Part shown: positions 33,453 to 42,185 of the stretch, piece by piece
Position numbering within the stretch: position 1 is the first letter of the stretch
Layout: the number at the start of each line of letters is the position of its first letter
Assembly: GCA_003248075.1 (NCBI GenBank)
Contig: QJYK01000336.1
Coordinates: forward strand, 1 to 58,161
Length of the DNA stretch: 58,161 nt
Origin: Gemmatimonadota bacterium
GTDB lineage: Bacteria; Gemmatimonadota; Gemmatimonadetes; Longimicrobiales; Gaopeijiaceae
Direction of reading: 5' to 3'
Notes under the pieces: generated by a model
The model's input: the letters and a program-made list of their open reading frames with translations, nothing else
The model's database searches: none
Told to the model about the DNA's origin: nothing
Translations under genes and position numbers: made by a program

Positions 33453-36107
33453 ATGGCACGGCGCTCACGCCTGTACGGGGTCCTGCTCCACCTGTTTCCG
33501 TCCTCGTTCCGGGACGAGTTCGGGCCGGAGATGGCCCGACTCTTTGCCGAACGCCTCGCGGAGACAGGGGGACGCCCCGGGGCGAGGAGGGCCCTGTGGC
33601 TGGCCGCGTCGGTCGACCTGGCCCGTCACGCGGCCGGAGAGTGGGCGCACGCGACTCTGAGAACGAGTCGAACGATCCTCAGGGAGGGGACGAACATGGA
33701 CGGGTGGATACAGGATCTCAGGTTCGGCGCACGTAGCCTGCTGCGACGCCCCGGGTTCACCACCGCGGCGGCGACGACGCTGGCCCTCGGCATCGGCGCG
33801 ACGGTGGCGATCTTCAGTGTCGTGAACAGCGTGCTGCTGCGGCCCCTCCCCTATCCCGACCCGCAGGGGCTCGTGGTCCTCCGTCCGACCAACGTGGTTT
33901 CCGGCGACGTGGGCACCACCGTGGACCACCCCGACGTGCGCGCGTGGCAGGCCGAGGTCCCCGGGCTGCGCGTCGCGGCGTACAGCGGAACGCGCCCGAC
34001 GCTCACGGGCCTGGGGGACCCCGAGGTCGTCGAAGGCGCACGGGTCACCGACGGCCTGCTCGCGGTCTTCGGGCTCCAGCCCGAGCTGGGCCGCGACGTC
34101 CTGCGCGAGGAGGACGTGGTGGGCGGCCCTCGGGTCGTGATGGTGTCCCACGAGTTCTGGCAGCAGCGCCTGGGTGGCGACACCGACGTCCTCGGACGGA
34201 GCCTCGAGCTGAGCGGGCAGTCGTGGGAGATCGTGGGCGTCGCGCCGAAGGGCTTCGACTTCCCGGACGGAGCGACCCTGTGGATGCCGCGACATCACGA
34301 CCTGGACGGGTGCGCGCACGGCTGCAGCTCGCTGCGTACCGTGGGTCGGGTCGAGGACGGAGCGTCCATGGAGACGGTTCAGGAGCGCCTCGACGCGGTC
34401 TCCGCCCGGCTCGCGTCGGAGTTCGTGGACGCGCATCGCGACTCGGGCGTGCGGATGGAGCGCCTGCTCGACCTTCAGGTGGCCGACGTGAAGGTGGCGC
34501 TCTGGGTGCTCATGGGTGCGGTGGTGATGGTCCTTCTGATCGCGTGCGCGAACGTCGCCAACCTCCTGCTCGTGCGCGCCGGGGATCGTGCCTCCGAGGT
34601 CGCGTTGCGCGCGACGCTGGGCGCGCGCCGGCCCCGGATCGTGCGCCAGCTCCTGACCGAGAGCTTCCTGCTGTCGCTGCTCGGAGGACTCGCGGGCCTG
34701 GGGCTCGGTCAATGGGGCGTGCGCACGATGCTCGGCCTGGCACCTCCCGGGATCCCTCGGCTCGACGAGGTGGGCCTGGACGTCCGTGTTCTCGCCTTCG
34801 CCGTGCTCGTGGTGGTGGGCGTCACCGCGGTTTTCGGCCTCGCTCCGGCGCTCCGGCTGGCCCGCCGGCCGCTCCGCGACATCCTCGGAGGCGCGCAACG
34901 GACGGTCGGGGCCCGTGGGACGAGCAGGTCACGCTCGCTCCTGCTTTCGGCCGAGGTGGCACTCTCCCTGACGCTGCTCCTGGGCGCCGGGCTCCTGGTC
35001 GAGACCCTGCGCGAGACCCGCGCGGTGGAGCTGGGCTTCGCCACCGAGCACGTCGAGCGCTTCAGGCTCTCGGTGCCGGGCGGGCGCTATGACACGCAGG
35101 CCCAGATCCGCTTCTACGACGAGCTGGAGGCACGGCTCGCGGCCCTCCCCGGCGTGGCCTTCGTGGGCTCTGCGTTCGGCGTCCCCATGAGCAGCGGCAA
35201 CATCACGACCTCGCTCGAACTCCTCGACCGCGACCCCGTGGATCCCGCCGATCAGCCCGAGGTGGGCATCCGCGTCGCGACGCCCGGATACCTGGAGGCC
35301 GCTGGGATCCCCCTCGTGCGCGGCCGCTGGATCGAGGAATCAGACGTGCGAGAGGCGGACGGCGTGGCGGTGATCAACCAGGCCATGGCCCGTCGCTTCT
35401 GGCCCGACGGTGACCCGCTGGGCAAGCGGCTCCGGGCGTCGGTGAGCTGGGGCTTCGAAGGCGACCCCGTGCGCACTGTGGTCGGCATCGTGGGGGACGT
35501 GCGCATACGTGGCGCGACCCGGACGGACGACCCCGCCATGTACCTCCCCGAGGCACAGTTCGGGGTGAACAGCGCCTACGTGACGATGCGCCTCAGGCCG
35601 GCGAACCCGTCGGCGCTCGCCGAAGTGCGCCGTCTCGTGGGCGAGATGGATCCGGCGCTCGCGATCAGCGGCTACGAGCGGCTGGAGGACGTAGTCGCCC
35701 GGGACCTGGCGCCGACCCGCTTCTACATGACGCTCATGGGAGCGTTCTCGATCCTGGCGCTCCTGCTGGCAGCGGTCGGCCTGTACGGCGTGGTCGCCTA
35801 CGCGGTGAGCCGGCGCACGCGGGAGATCGGCATCCGCATCGCCCTCGGCGCCGGCGGCGACGCGGTCGTCGGCATGGTCATGCGCGAAGGCGTCCGACCC
35901 GCGCTGCTCGGGGTGGTCGTGGGCCTCGCCACCTCGTGGTTCGCATCTCGGGCGTTGGTGAGCCTGTTGTACGGAGTGGAGCCTCAGGACCCGATCGTGC
36001 TGGGCGCTGTGACGGGGGTCCTGCTCCTGGTGGTCGCCGGGGCGACGCTCGTGCCCGCCCTCCGTGCTTCCCGCGTTCCACCCTCGGAGGCGCTTCGCGC
36101 GGAATAG
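33453..36107 (+). CDS. ADOP-family ABC permease (type with prefix domain 2), first of two
   Basis: 884 residues from the ATG at 33453. The N-terminus differs from the minus-strand copy: it has the 'LYGVLLHLFPSSFRDEFGPEM' prefix (permease prefix type 2) and a helical stretch before 'LRFGARSLLRRPGFTTAAATTLALG' and 'VAIFSVVNSVLLRPLPY'. Two MacB-type periplasmic domains alternate with FtsX cores ('EVALRATLGARRPRIVRQLL' and 'RRTREIGIRIALGAGGD'). The C-terminus 'VPALRASRVPPSEALRAE' is the classic permease tail. The cognate ATPase must be encoded elsewhere, or the protein works without one. The gene is complete and in frame. Confidence 0.93.
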   Translation: MARRSRLYGVLLHLFPSSFRDEFGPEMARLFAERLAETGGRPGARRALWLAASVDLARHAAGEWAHATLRTSRTILREGTNMDGWIQDLRFGARSLLRRPGFTTAAATTLALGIGATVAIFSVVNSVLLRPLPYPDPQGLVVLRPTNVVSGDVGTTVDHPDVRAWQAEVPGLRVAAYSGTRPTLTGLGDPEVVEGARVTDGLLAVFGLQPELGRDVLREEDVVGGPRVVMVSHEFWQQRLGGDTDVLGRSLELSGQSWEIVGVAPKGFDFPDGATLWMPRHHDLDGCAHGCSSLRTVGRVEDGASMETVQERLDAVSARLASEFVDAHRDSGVRMERLLDLQVADVKVALWVLMGAVVMVLLIACANVANLLLVRAGDRASEVALRATLGARRPRIVRQLLTESFLLSLLGGLAGLGLGQWGVRTMLGLAPPGIPRLDEVGLDVRVLAFAVLVVVGVTAVFGLAPALRLARRPLRDILGGAQRTVGARGTSRSRSLLLSAEVALSLTLLLGAGLLVETLRETRAVELGFATEHVERFRLSVPGGRYDTQAQIRFYDELEARLAALPGVAFVGSAFGVPMSSGNITTSLELLDRDPVDPADQPEVGIRVATPGYLEAAGIPLVRGRWIEESDVREADGVAVINQAMARRFWPDGDPLGKRLRASVSWGFEGDPVRTVVGIVGDVRIRGATRTDDPAMYLPEAQFGVNSAYVTMRLRPANPSALAEVRRLVGEMDPALAISGYERLEDVVARDLAPTRFYMTLMGAFSILALLLAAVGLYGVVAYAVSRRTREIGIRIALGAGGDAVVGMVMREGVRPALLGVVVGLATSWFASRALVSLLYGVEPQDPIVLGAVTGVLLLVVAGATLVPALRASRVPPSEALRAE

Positions 36108-36185
36108 CGCAGGATCGATTGCCTTGACTGTCTAGGTACTCGAGGGCATCCTTCGCCAGTCGAGCCCGCTCCCCGGTCGAAGGAC

Positions 36186-36527
36186 GTGTTCGTGACCACG
36201 CGCGACAGACAGAAGCTCCTGCACGGAGCGCTCGAGACCCTGATCCTCAAGACGCTCTCCCTGGGACCCCGACACGGTTACTCGATCGCGCGCTGGATCG
36301 AGGAGCGGACCGGCAACGCGATCTCGGTGGAGGAGGGCTCACTGTATCCCGCGCTGTACCGGATGGAGAAGAAGGGGCTGTTGAGCGCGCGCTGGGGGGT
36401 CTCGGAGCTCGACCGACGGGCGAAGTTCTACAGCCTGACCGAGCGGGGGCGGGAACGGCTCGCGTCCGAAACCGAGGAGTGGGTGCGTTTCAGCGAAGCC
36501 GTCACCTCGGTGCTGCGCCCGGGCTGA
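36186..36527 (+). CDS. Orphan PadR-family regulator
   Basis: 113 residues from a GTG at 36186 (another GTG at 36192 is possible). The fold is close to the PadR at 28277: 'LLHGALETLILKTLSLGPRHGYSIARWIEE', 'VEEGSLYPALYRMEKKGLLSA' and 'FYSLTERGRERLA'. It sits 78 bases after the ADOP gene. Downstream is only a converging ankyrin gene, so it has no permease of its own. The upstream gap contains TTGACT (36124-36129), which may be a -35 element, but no clear -10. It may have lost a partner. Confidence 0.9.
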   Translation: MFVTTRDRQKLLHGALETLILKTLSLGPRHGYSIARWIEERTGNAISVEEGSLYPALYRMEKKGLLSARWGVSELDRRAKFYSLTERGRERLASETEEWVRFSEAVTSVLRPG

Positions 36528-36554
36528 GCGACGGCCCCGACGATCCCGAGACGC

Positions 36555-37364
36555 TCAGCCGTCCGACGGGAAGAGGGCGGCTACGCGCGGGCTCGCGTCC
36601 TGGCGTAGCCGCTCCAGATAGCTCCGGTCGGCGTCCACCCCCTCCGGATAGGCGAGCGTGGCCCCGGCGTCCAGCAGTGCGCGAACGATGTCCACGTAGA
36701 CGGACTGGCGCTCTGCGGCCCCGCCGGACCAGCGCGACCCGTGGGCGGCCCATCCCAGCGGTGTCGCATGGTGCGTCTCCTCCCACACGTCCACCGGGGC
36801 CCCTGACCGGAGCAGGGCCCGAAGGTTGTCCGGAGACCCGAACCAGGCCGCTTGATGGAGCGGCGTGCCCTGGTCGAGCCCCGGGGCCCGCAGGTCCACA
36901 TCCAGTGCCAGCAGGAAGGTGACCGGGTCGGTCTCCGAACGCCCCGCCACATCGGCCAGCAGCCGGTCCTCCTCCGGGTTACCCGTGCGGGCCACCTGCG
37001 GGTGCTCCGAGAGCACCCGGCGCGCCTCGTCGAACCGATGGTTGACCACCGCGACGGCGAAGCGGTCCGCCGGAGGGAGCGCCGTATCGGCACCGCGCTC
37101 GGCGAGCAGGGCGGCCACTTCGTCGAACCCCCGCCGAACGCAGTGCGCGTACGCCGTCTTCTCCCCCGCCGTGGTCGCATCGACGTCGGCGCCCGCGTCC
37201 AACAGGAGCGCGACCGCTTCCGCCCGGCGGCGGCGGGCAGCGACGTGGAGCGGGGTCTCCTGCATGGACCCGTAGCGGGCCCCGAGAGACGGGGATCGGG
37301 ACAACGCCGCCACCAGCCTGTCCCGGGAGTAGTCCCAGTCGAGCATTCGGGCCAACTCGCTCAT
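36555..37364 (-). CDS. Ankyrin-repeat protein
   Basis: 269 residues from the ATG at 37364, chosen because GGAG lies five bases upstream; the frame is open to 37442. Ankyrin repeats are visible as 'ETPLHVAARRRRAEAVALLLDAGADVD', 'KTAYAHCVRRGFDEVAALLAERGAD', 'GTPLHQAAWFGSPDNLRALLRSGAPVD' and 'ATPLGWAAHGSRW...IVRALLDAGA'. The middle section is more diverged. There is no signal peptide. It is a cytoplasmic protein-binding scaffold of unknown partner, lying between two PadR genes on the opposite strand. Confidence 0.88.
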   Translation of the reverse strand: MSELARMLDWDYSRDRLVAALSRSPSLGARYGSMQETPLHVAARRRRAEAVALLLDAGADVDATTAGEKTAYAHCVRRGFDEVAALLAERGADTALPPADRFAVAVVNHRFDEARRVLSEHPQVARTGNPEEDRLLADVAGRSETDPVTFLLALDVDLRAPGLDQGTPLHQAAWFGSPDNLRALLRSGAPVDVWEETHHATPLGWAAHGSRWSGGAAERQSVYVDIVRALLDAGATLAYPEGVDADRSYLERLRQDASPRVAALFPSDG

Positions 37365-37550
37365 CCCCGCTCCATCGAGTCTGGAGGCACCGCACCGCGT
37401 CAGAGCCTGGTATATCCGGTTGGCCCGGTCGGTCCGGGCCACGCCCGGCCAGTCGCGAAGGTCACGCCGGATCGGCGTGATTGTGCCTTCCGCGGCGCGG
37501 GACGGTCAACCGGGACACGCATTTGCCCCCGCGGCTGAAACCCGCATCGA

Positions 37551-37584
37551 TACGATCCCGTATTTATCCGATATCGTAGCGATA
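37551..37584. promoter_or_regulatory. Nested palindromes before third PadR-ADOP operon
   Basis: TACGAT (37551-37556) and ATCGTA (37573-37578) form an inverted repeat. The 8-base palindrome CGATATCG (37569-37576) and TATCG-TAG-CGATA (37572-37584) overlap it. The patch is AT-rich (TATTTAT at 37561) and lies 38 bases before the PadR ATG. It is probably the promoter and operator region of this operon. A matching -35 could not be fixed. Confidence 0.5.
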
Positions 37585-37621
37585 AGGCGGCATCGATCAC
37601 CCCCGAGGCGCGGACGAGCCC

Positions 37622-37969
37622 ATGCCCGACCCGGAATACCTGAAGCCTCAGTGGTTCCACATCCTCCTCTCCCTCGCCGACCACGAGCTCCACGGCACGG
37701 CCATCATGGAGGAGGTTCTGGAGCGCACGGATGGCGGCGTGCGGCTCTGGCCCGGAATGCTCTACGGATCCCTGCACGAGCTCACGGGCCGCGGCCTCAT
37801 CCAGGAGGTCCCTGCGCCCGAGGGCGCGCCGAGCGAGGGAGGCAAGCGGCGCTTCTACGCCATCACCCCGCCCGGTCGGCTGGCGCTCCACCAAGAGGTG
37901 GAGCGGATGGCGAGCTTCGTGCGCGTGGCGCGGGCCAAGCGGGTGGGTCAAGAGCCGGAGCGCCCGTGA
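37622..37969 (+). CDS. PadR-family repressor (third module)
   Basis: 115 residues. 'PQWFHILLSLADHELHGTAIMEEVLERT', 'LWPGMLYGSLHELTGRGLIQE' and 'RRFYAITPPGRLALHQEVERM' make up the PadR winged helix and its start of the dimerisation helix. Its stop overlaps the ADOP start (GTGA), giving tight coupling. The palindromic patch at 37551-37584 is its likely binding site. The N-terminus ('DPEYLKPQWFHILL') resembles the ADOP-linked PadR type that often starts near 'LKPxxFHILLAL'. Confidence 0.93.
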   Translation: MPDPEYLKPQWFHILLSLADHELHGTAIMEEVLERTDGGVRLWPGMLYGSLHELTGRGLIQEVPAPEGAPSEGGKRRFYAITPPGRLALHQEVERMASFVRVARAKRVGQEPERP

Positions 37970-40629
37970 CGGACCATGCGCGGGCACGCGCGCTCTACCG
38001 CTTCCTCCTGAGAGCCTACCCGCGATCCGTGCGGGAGCGGGACGGAACGGGAATGGAGGAGGCGTTCATTGCCCTGCTGCGTCGGGACGGGGCGCGCGGC
38101 GGCCTTACGGGGCGGTTGCGCTGCTGGGTCGGCACCGCATGGGACCTCGGGGCGAGCGCCGCGGCAGCGCGCTGGCGATCGACCATGGATCGGAACCTGG
38201 GAATGGGAGGAGTGGAGATGCTCGGTACCGTCGTCGCAGACGTCCGCTACGGGGTTCGCTCGCTGGGCCGACGCCCCGCCTTCGCCGCAACGGCGATCCT
38301 CACCCTGGCCCTGGGGATCGCCTCCAACGTGTCGATCTACACCGTGGTGGACGGCTTCCTCTTCAGGCCCCTGCCCTACGAGCGCCCCGAGGAGCTGATC
38401 TCGATCTACGACCAGAACCAGGAGCTGGGGTGGTCGGGCACGGACATCAATCCCGCGAACGCGTGGGACTGGAGAACGCGCACTTCGGCCCTCGCCGACC
38501 TGGCGGTCTACACGAGCGACGGATTCAACCTGACCGGCAACGGCCGTCCGGAGCTCGTCTCCGGCGTCCGCACCTCTCCCAATTTGCTCGGTATGCTCGG
38601 ACGGTCGCCGGCGCTGGGGCGGGACTTCACGGAGGACGAGGTCGGCGAGGGCAAAGACCGGGTCGCCATCCTCACCGACGGCTTCTGGGACCGTCGCTTC
38701 GGCAGGGATCAGAGCGTGTTGGGATCGACGCTGACCCTGGATGGGGCTCCCGTCACCGTGATCGGGATCATGCCCCCTTCGTTCCGATTCCTGGAGAGGC
38801 GCGTCGACCTGTTCGTGCCCCTCTCCCAGCACCCCTCCGAAGCCGACCGCGACGGCCACTACGCCAGCGCCGTGGCCAGACTCGCCCCCGGGGCGACCGT
38901 CGAGCAGGCGCGAGAGGAGCTCGCGGGTGTCGCGGCTCGTCTCGCCGATGAGTACCCGGACGTCAACGACGGGTGGACCGTCGAGATCCGCCCGACCCAC
39001 GCCGACCTGGTCGGTGACGTGGCGCTCCAGGCCTCGATCGTCCTCCTGGGCGCCGTGGGCTTCGTGCTGCTCATGGCCTGCGTGAACGTGGCGAACCTTC
39101 TGCTGGCCCGGGCAGGCGCACGGAGGCAGGAGATGTCGGTGCGCGCCGCGCTCGGAGCCGGCCGCAGCCGGGTCGTGAGGCAGCTGCTCACGGAGAGCCT
39201 CGTGTTGGCGACCGCCGGCGGGGTTCTCGGGGTCCTGCTGGCCGTCTGGGGCTATCGGGCGATCGTCGCGGGGCTGCCCTCCAGCATCCCCCCGGTCTTC
39301 GAATTCGGCATGCGCGCCCCGGTCTTCGTATTCGCGATCGCTGTGTCCTTCGGCGCCGCGCTGCTGTTCGGGCTGGCGCCTGCGCTCAGCTCGACGAGGG
39401 GGATGATGTCGGACCTGCGCGACGGAGGCCGTAGCGGTCGTACGCGGCGCACCGGACGCCTCGGAAACACCCTCGTGGTCCTCCAGACCGCCATGGCGGT
39501 GGTGCTGCTGATCGGCGGTGGGCTCCTGATGAAGAGCCTCGCAGCGATGCGCGACCAGGACTTCGGGTTCGATCCCACGAACACCATCGCGATCCGCATC
39601 TCGCCTCCGTCCGCCGACTACCCGGAGGCCGCGGATGCCCGCGCCTTCTGGGATGTGGTCGAGCGACGGGTGCGCGAGCTCCCGGGCGTCGTCGCCGTTG
39701 GGACCACGCAGAGCCATCCGCTGATGGGGTCGAACTGGGGGGCGACCGTGCGTATCGCCGGACAGGATACCCCCGAGGACGCCGGCCGCCGGGTCCGACT
39801 GACGTACGCCACTCCGGGACTCTTCGACGCCCTGCGTTTCCAGGTCGTTCGCGGCCGACCCCTCACCGAGGCGGACGGCCAGGACGCTCCGCGAGTCGCC
39901 GTCGTCAACGAGGCGTTCGTGAAGCGCTACCTCCCGCAAGATCGCGATCCATTGACGGCGTCGATCCTCACGGGGGACGACGCCGAGGAGGCGATTCCCA
40001 TCGTCGGCGTGATCCACGACGTGATCGAGCGCGGCGTGGACGATCCTCCCGAGCCTTCGCTCTACGGATCCTTGTCCCAGTCCGTGGTCTGGACGAGGTC
40101 GCTGGTGGTTCGGACGGCCGTCGATCCCGGGGAGGTCGTTCCGGCCATCCAGCAGGCCGTATGGGGAGCGGACCCGTCGATTCCGCTGTACGACATCGAG
40201 ACCATGAACGACCTGGTCGAGCGGCGGTTGGGGGGCTTCACGGTCATCGGGTACCTCATGGCGACGTTCGCGCTGTTGTCCCTCGTGCTGGGAGCGGTCG
40301 GTATCTACGGGGTCACCGCCTATGCGGCCGGGCAGCGGACCAGCGAGATCGGGCTGCGCCTCGCGATGGGCGCCGAGCGGGCCCAGGTGATCCGAATGGT
40401 GGTCGCCCAGGGAGCCTGGCGAGCCGGCGTGGGCCTGACGATCGGGCTCGGGCTCGCCTTCCTGACCACCGGAGCGATGTCGGGCATCCTCATCGGGGTC
40501 AGCCGACGAGATCCGACGACCTTCCTGGGCGTGACAGCGGTGTTGGGGACGGTGTCGATGCTCGCTCTCTACCTGCCAGCCCGCAGGGCCGCGCGGGTCG
40601 ATCCCGTTCGAGCGCTGACGGTCGAGTGA
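37966..40629 (+). CDS. ADOP-family ABC permease (prefix domain 2), second copy
   Basis: 887 residues from a GTG overlapping the PadR stop. The prefix 'LYRFLLRAYPRSVRERDGTGMEEAF' is of the same type as in the 33453 gene. The core begins 'VRYGVRSLGRRPAFAATAILTLALG' and 'NVSIYTVVDGFLFRPLPY'. FtsX cores are at 'EMSVRAALGAGRSRVVRQLLTESLVL' and 'RTSEIGLRLAMGAERAQVIRM', each after a periplasmic MacB-like domain. The C-terminal sequence 'LPARRAARVDPVRALTVE' is complete. As with the other two, no ATPase is encoded nearby. Confidence 0.93.
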   Translation: MTDHARARALYRFLLRAYPRSVRERDGTGMEEAFIALLRRDGARGGLTGRLRCWVGTAWDLGASAAAARWRSTMDRNLGMGGVEMLGTVVADVRYGVRSLGRRPAFAATAILTLALGIASNVSIYTVVDGFLFRPLPYERPEELISIYDQNQELGWSGTDINPANAWDWRTRTSALADLAVYTSDGFNLTGNGRPELVSGVRTSPNLLGMLGRSPALGRDFTEDEVGEGKDRVAILTDGFWDRRFGRDQSVLGSTLTLDGAPVTVIGIMPPSFRFLERRVDLFVPLSQHPSEADRDGHYASAVARLAPGATVEQAREELAGVAARLADEYPDVNDGWTVEIRPTHADLVGDVALQASIVLLGAVGFVLLMACVNVANLLLARAGARRQEMSVRAALGAGRSRVVRQLLTESLVLATAGGVLGVLLAVWGYRAIVAGLPSSIPPVFEFGMRAPVFVFAIAVSFGAALLFGLAPALSSTRGMMSDLRDGGRSGRTRRTGRLGNTLVVLQTAMAVVLLIGGGLLMKSLAAMRDQDFGFDPTNTIAIRISPPSADYPEAADARAFWDVVERRVRELPGVVAVGTTQSHPLMGSNWGATVRIAGQDTPEDAGRRVRLTYATPGLFDALRFQVVRGRPLTEADGQDAPRVAVVNEAFVKRYLPQDRDPLTASILTGDDAEEAIPIVGVIHDVIERGVDDPPEPSLYGSLSQSVVWTRSLVVRTAVDPGEVVPAIQQAVWGADPSIPLYDIETMNDLVERRLGGFTVIGYLMATFALLSLVLGAVGIYGVTAYAAGQRTSEIGLRLAMGAERAQVIRMVVAQGAWRAGVGLTIGLGLAFLTTGAMSGILIGVSRRDPTTFLGVTAVLGTVSMLALYLPARRAARVDPVRALTVE

Positions 40630-40632
40630 GGC

Positions 40633-41304
40633 TCAGCGCACCCACCCCTGGATGACCCCAGCCAGCTCGTCCAGGACCTCGTCGTCCGTGCGCCCGGTCC
40701 GCTTGGGGACGTGGAAGCCGTGGTCGGCGTCGTTCACCACGTGCAGCACCGGCTCGGGTCGCAGCCCGGCCAGCAGTGGGCGGAGGAGGTCGAGGCGTGC
40801 GAGGTTGTCGCGGGTCCCCTGGAGGAAGAGCATGGGCAACCCCACATCCGCGAGGTGCGCCCCGCGCTCGGCCGAGGGGGGCTTGCCCGCGCCGTGCAGG
40901 GGAAAGCCAAGGAAGATCAGGCCCCGCACCCCCGGCAGCCGTTCCATGGCCGCCGCGGTGGAGGTCATGCGACCGCCCATGGACTTTCCGCCGGCATAAA
41001 GGGCCAGGCCCGGGGCGAGGCGAGCCGCCTCGGCCACGGCCGACCGGACCGTCTTCACCAGGATCGGCGCCGGGTTGGGGGCCCGCCGGCCCTGTTCCAT
41101 GTACGGGAACTGGTAACGGAAGGTGGCGACCCCGACCGCAGCGAGGCGCTCGGCCATCGCCTCCATGAACGCGTGTCGCATCCCGGCCCCCGCGCCGTGC
41201 GCCATGACGTAGAGCGCCTTTGCGCCCGCGGGGCGCCGGAGAAGTCCCGTGACTTCTCCGCTGGATGCGGAGGCGACGAAGCGGGTCTCGACCGATTCGG
41301 TCAT
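40633..41304 (-). CDS. Alpha/beta-family hydrolase (KANL3/Tex30-like)
   Basis: 223 residues from the ATG at 41304, which overlaps the stop of the barrel gene upstream. 'ALYVMAHGAGAGMRHAFMEA' is the oxyanion-hole region. 'LYAGGKSMGGRMTS' holds the nucleophile Ser in GxSxG. 'MLFLQGTRDNLARLD' supplies the acid and 'NDADHGFHVPK' the catalytic His, so the triad is complete. This is the small dienelactone-hydrolase-like family with unknown natural substrate. It is cytoplasmic. A strong hairpin lies within its first 25 codons (41237-41260). Confidence 0.88.
   Translation of the reverse strand: MTESVETRFVASASSGEVTGLLRRPAGAKALYVMAHGAGAGMRHAFMEAMAERLAAVGVATFRYQFPYMEQGRRAPNPAPILVKTVRSAVAEAARLAPGLALYAGGKSMGGRMTSTAAAMERLPGVRGLIFLGFPLHGAGKPPSAERGAHLADVGLPMLFLQGTRDNLARLDLLRPLLAGLRPEPVLHVVNDADHGFHVPKRTGRTDDEVLDELAGVIQGWVR
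41237..41260. other. Perfect 10-base hairpin inside the 5' end of the hydrolase gene
   Basis: CGGAGAAGTC (41237-41246), a four-base loop (CCGT) and GACTTCTCCG (41251-41260) form a perfect stem. It lies about 45-67 bases into the minus-strand hydrolase coding region. As RNA this would be very stable and could slow translation from the overlapping start, uncoupling it from the barrel gene. No copy was found elsewhere by eye. Confidence 0.5.
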
Positions 41305-41963
41305 CCCAGGCCCAGCTTCACGCCGACGCTCAGGAAGGGCCAGTACCGGATGTAGTCCGGCGCCGAGCTCTCGAGGCGGGTGGCCTCGGCGTCGAGACGG
41401 CTCCGGAGCTCCGCGAGGTCCGAGAAGCTGCCGCCCTCCGCCTCGAGCTGAATGTGCGGGTCGCCCAGCAGGGCGACGCCGACGTCGACGAACAGCCCGA
41501 GGCCACGTCCCGTCATCTTGCCGACCCCGAGGATCGCGTAGGGGGCCTTCGTCCTGGAGGCCAGCGTTCCTTTCAACGTGCCGATCTCGAGGGGGGTAAA
41601 GGTCCGTCCGCCGATGTCGACCGCCGACGTCGGTGTGGCCTCCAGCGTGGGATCGTCCGGCTTGAACAGCACCCCGCCGCCGACGCGCAGCTCCCCGGCG
41701 AGATAGATGTCCAGCCCGATGTTGTACCACGACCTCGGTACCTCGAGCCTCCAAACGATGTCGTCGATCGTGGGGTCGGGCTCGAACGGCAGGATTCCAA
41801 AGCCCGCGCGGGCCTGCACCCGTGGCGCCAGCGAGACGGCCCCCTCCAACCCGATCCCCACGAGGCCGGCGCGCGCGGCCACCCCGAAACCCTGGGCGGC
41901 CGCATCGGCCGCGGAGGCTCCCAGCGCACCGATCACAAGGCCCATGTACAGGGTCTTCTTCAT
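41301..41963 (-). CDS. Small outer-membrane beta-barrel-like protein
   Basis: 220 residues. The signal peptide 'KKTLYMGLVIGALGASAADAAAQ' is followed by alternating strands with Gly and aromatic girdle residues ('FGVAARAGLVGIGLEGAVSL', 'VQARAGFGILPF', 'LGLFVDVGVALLG'), ending 'YWPFLSVGVKLGLG'. The C-terminal residue is not aromatic, so assembly by the usual barrel signal is uncertain. It resembles the outer-membrane protein families of 8-12 strands with no known function. Its stop overlaps the hydrolase start, so the two are probably cotranscribed. Confidence 0.78.
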   Translation of the reverse strand: MKKTLYMGLVIGALGASAADAAAQGFGVAARAGLVGIGLEGAVSLAPRVQARAGFGILPFEPDPTIDDIVWRLEVPRSWYNIGLDIYLAGELRVGGGVLFKPDDPTLEATPTSAVDIGGRTFTPLEIGTLKGTLASRTKAPYAILGVGKMTGRGLGLFVDVGVALLGDPHIQLEAEGGSFSDLAELRSRLDAEATRLESSAPDYIRYWPFLSVGVKLGLG

Positions 41964-42185
41964 CGCGATTCCTCGACCTGGCCTCGGGGGGGCGAACGGG
42001 CGGAGGCGGATACGAGCGCCCGGGCACCGTCCAAGTATAGGTGGGAGACGACCGCCGTGAAGCCCTCAGGTCCCTCGCCCACTGCCTTCCCCGCGAGCCC
42101 GCGCTTGCCACCCTCCCGTCTGCTGGTCATGGTGAGCGCGCGCCAGGAGGCGCGAAGCCACACCTCCCTTCCCGGGGATCCCCCG

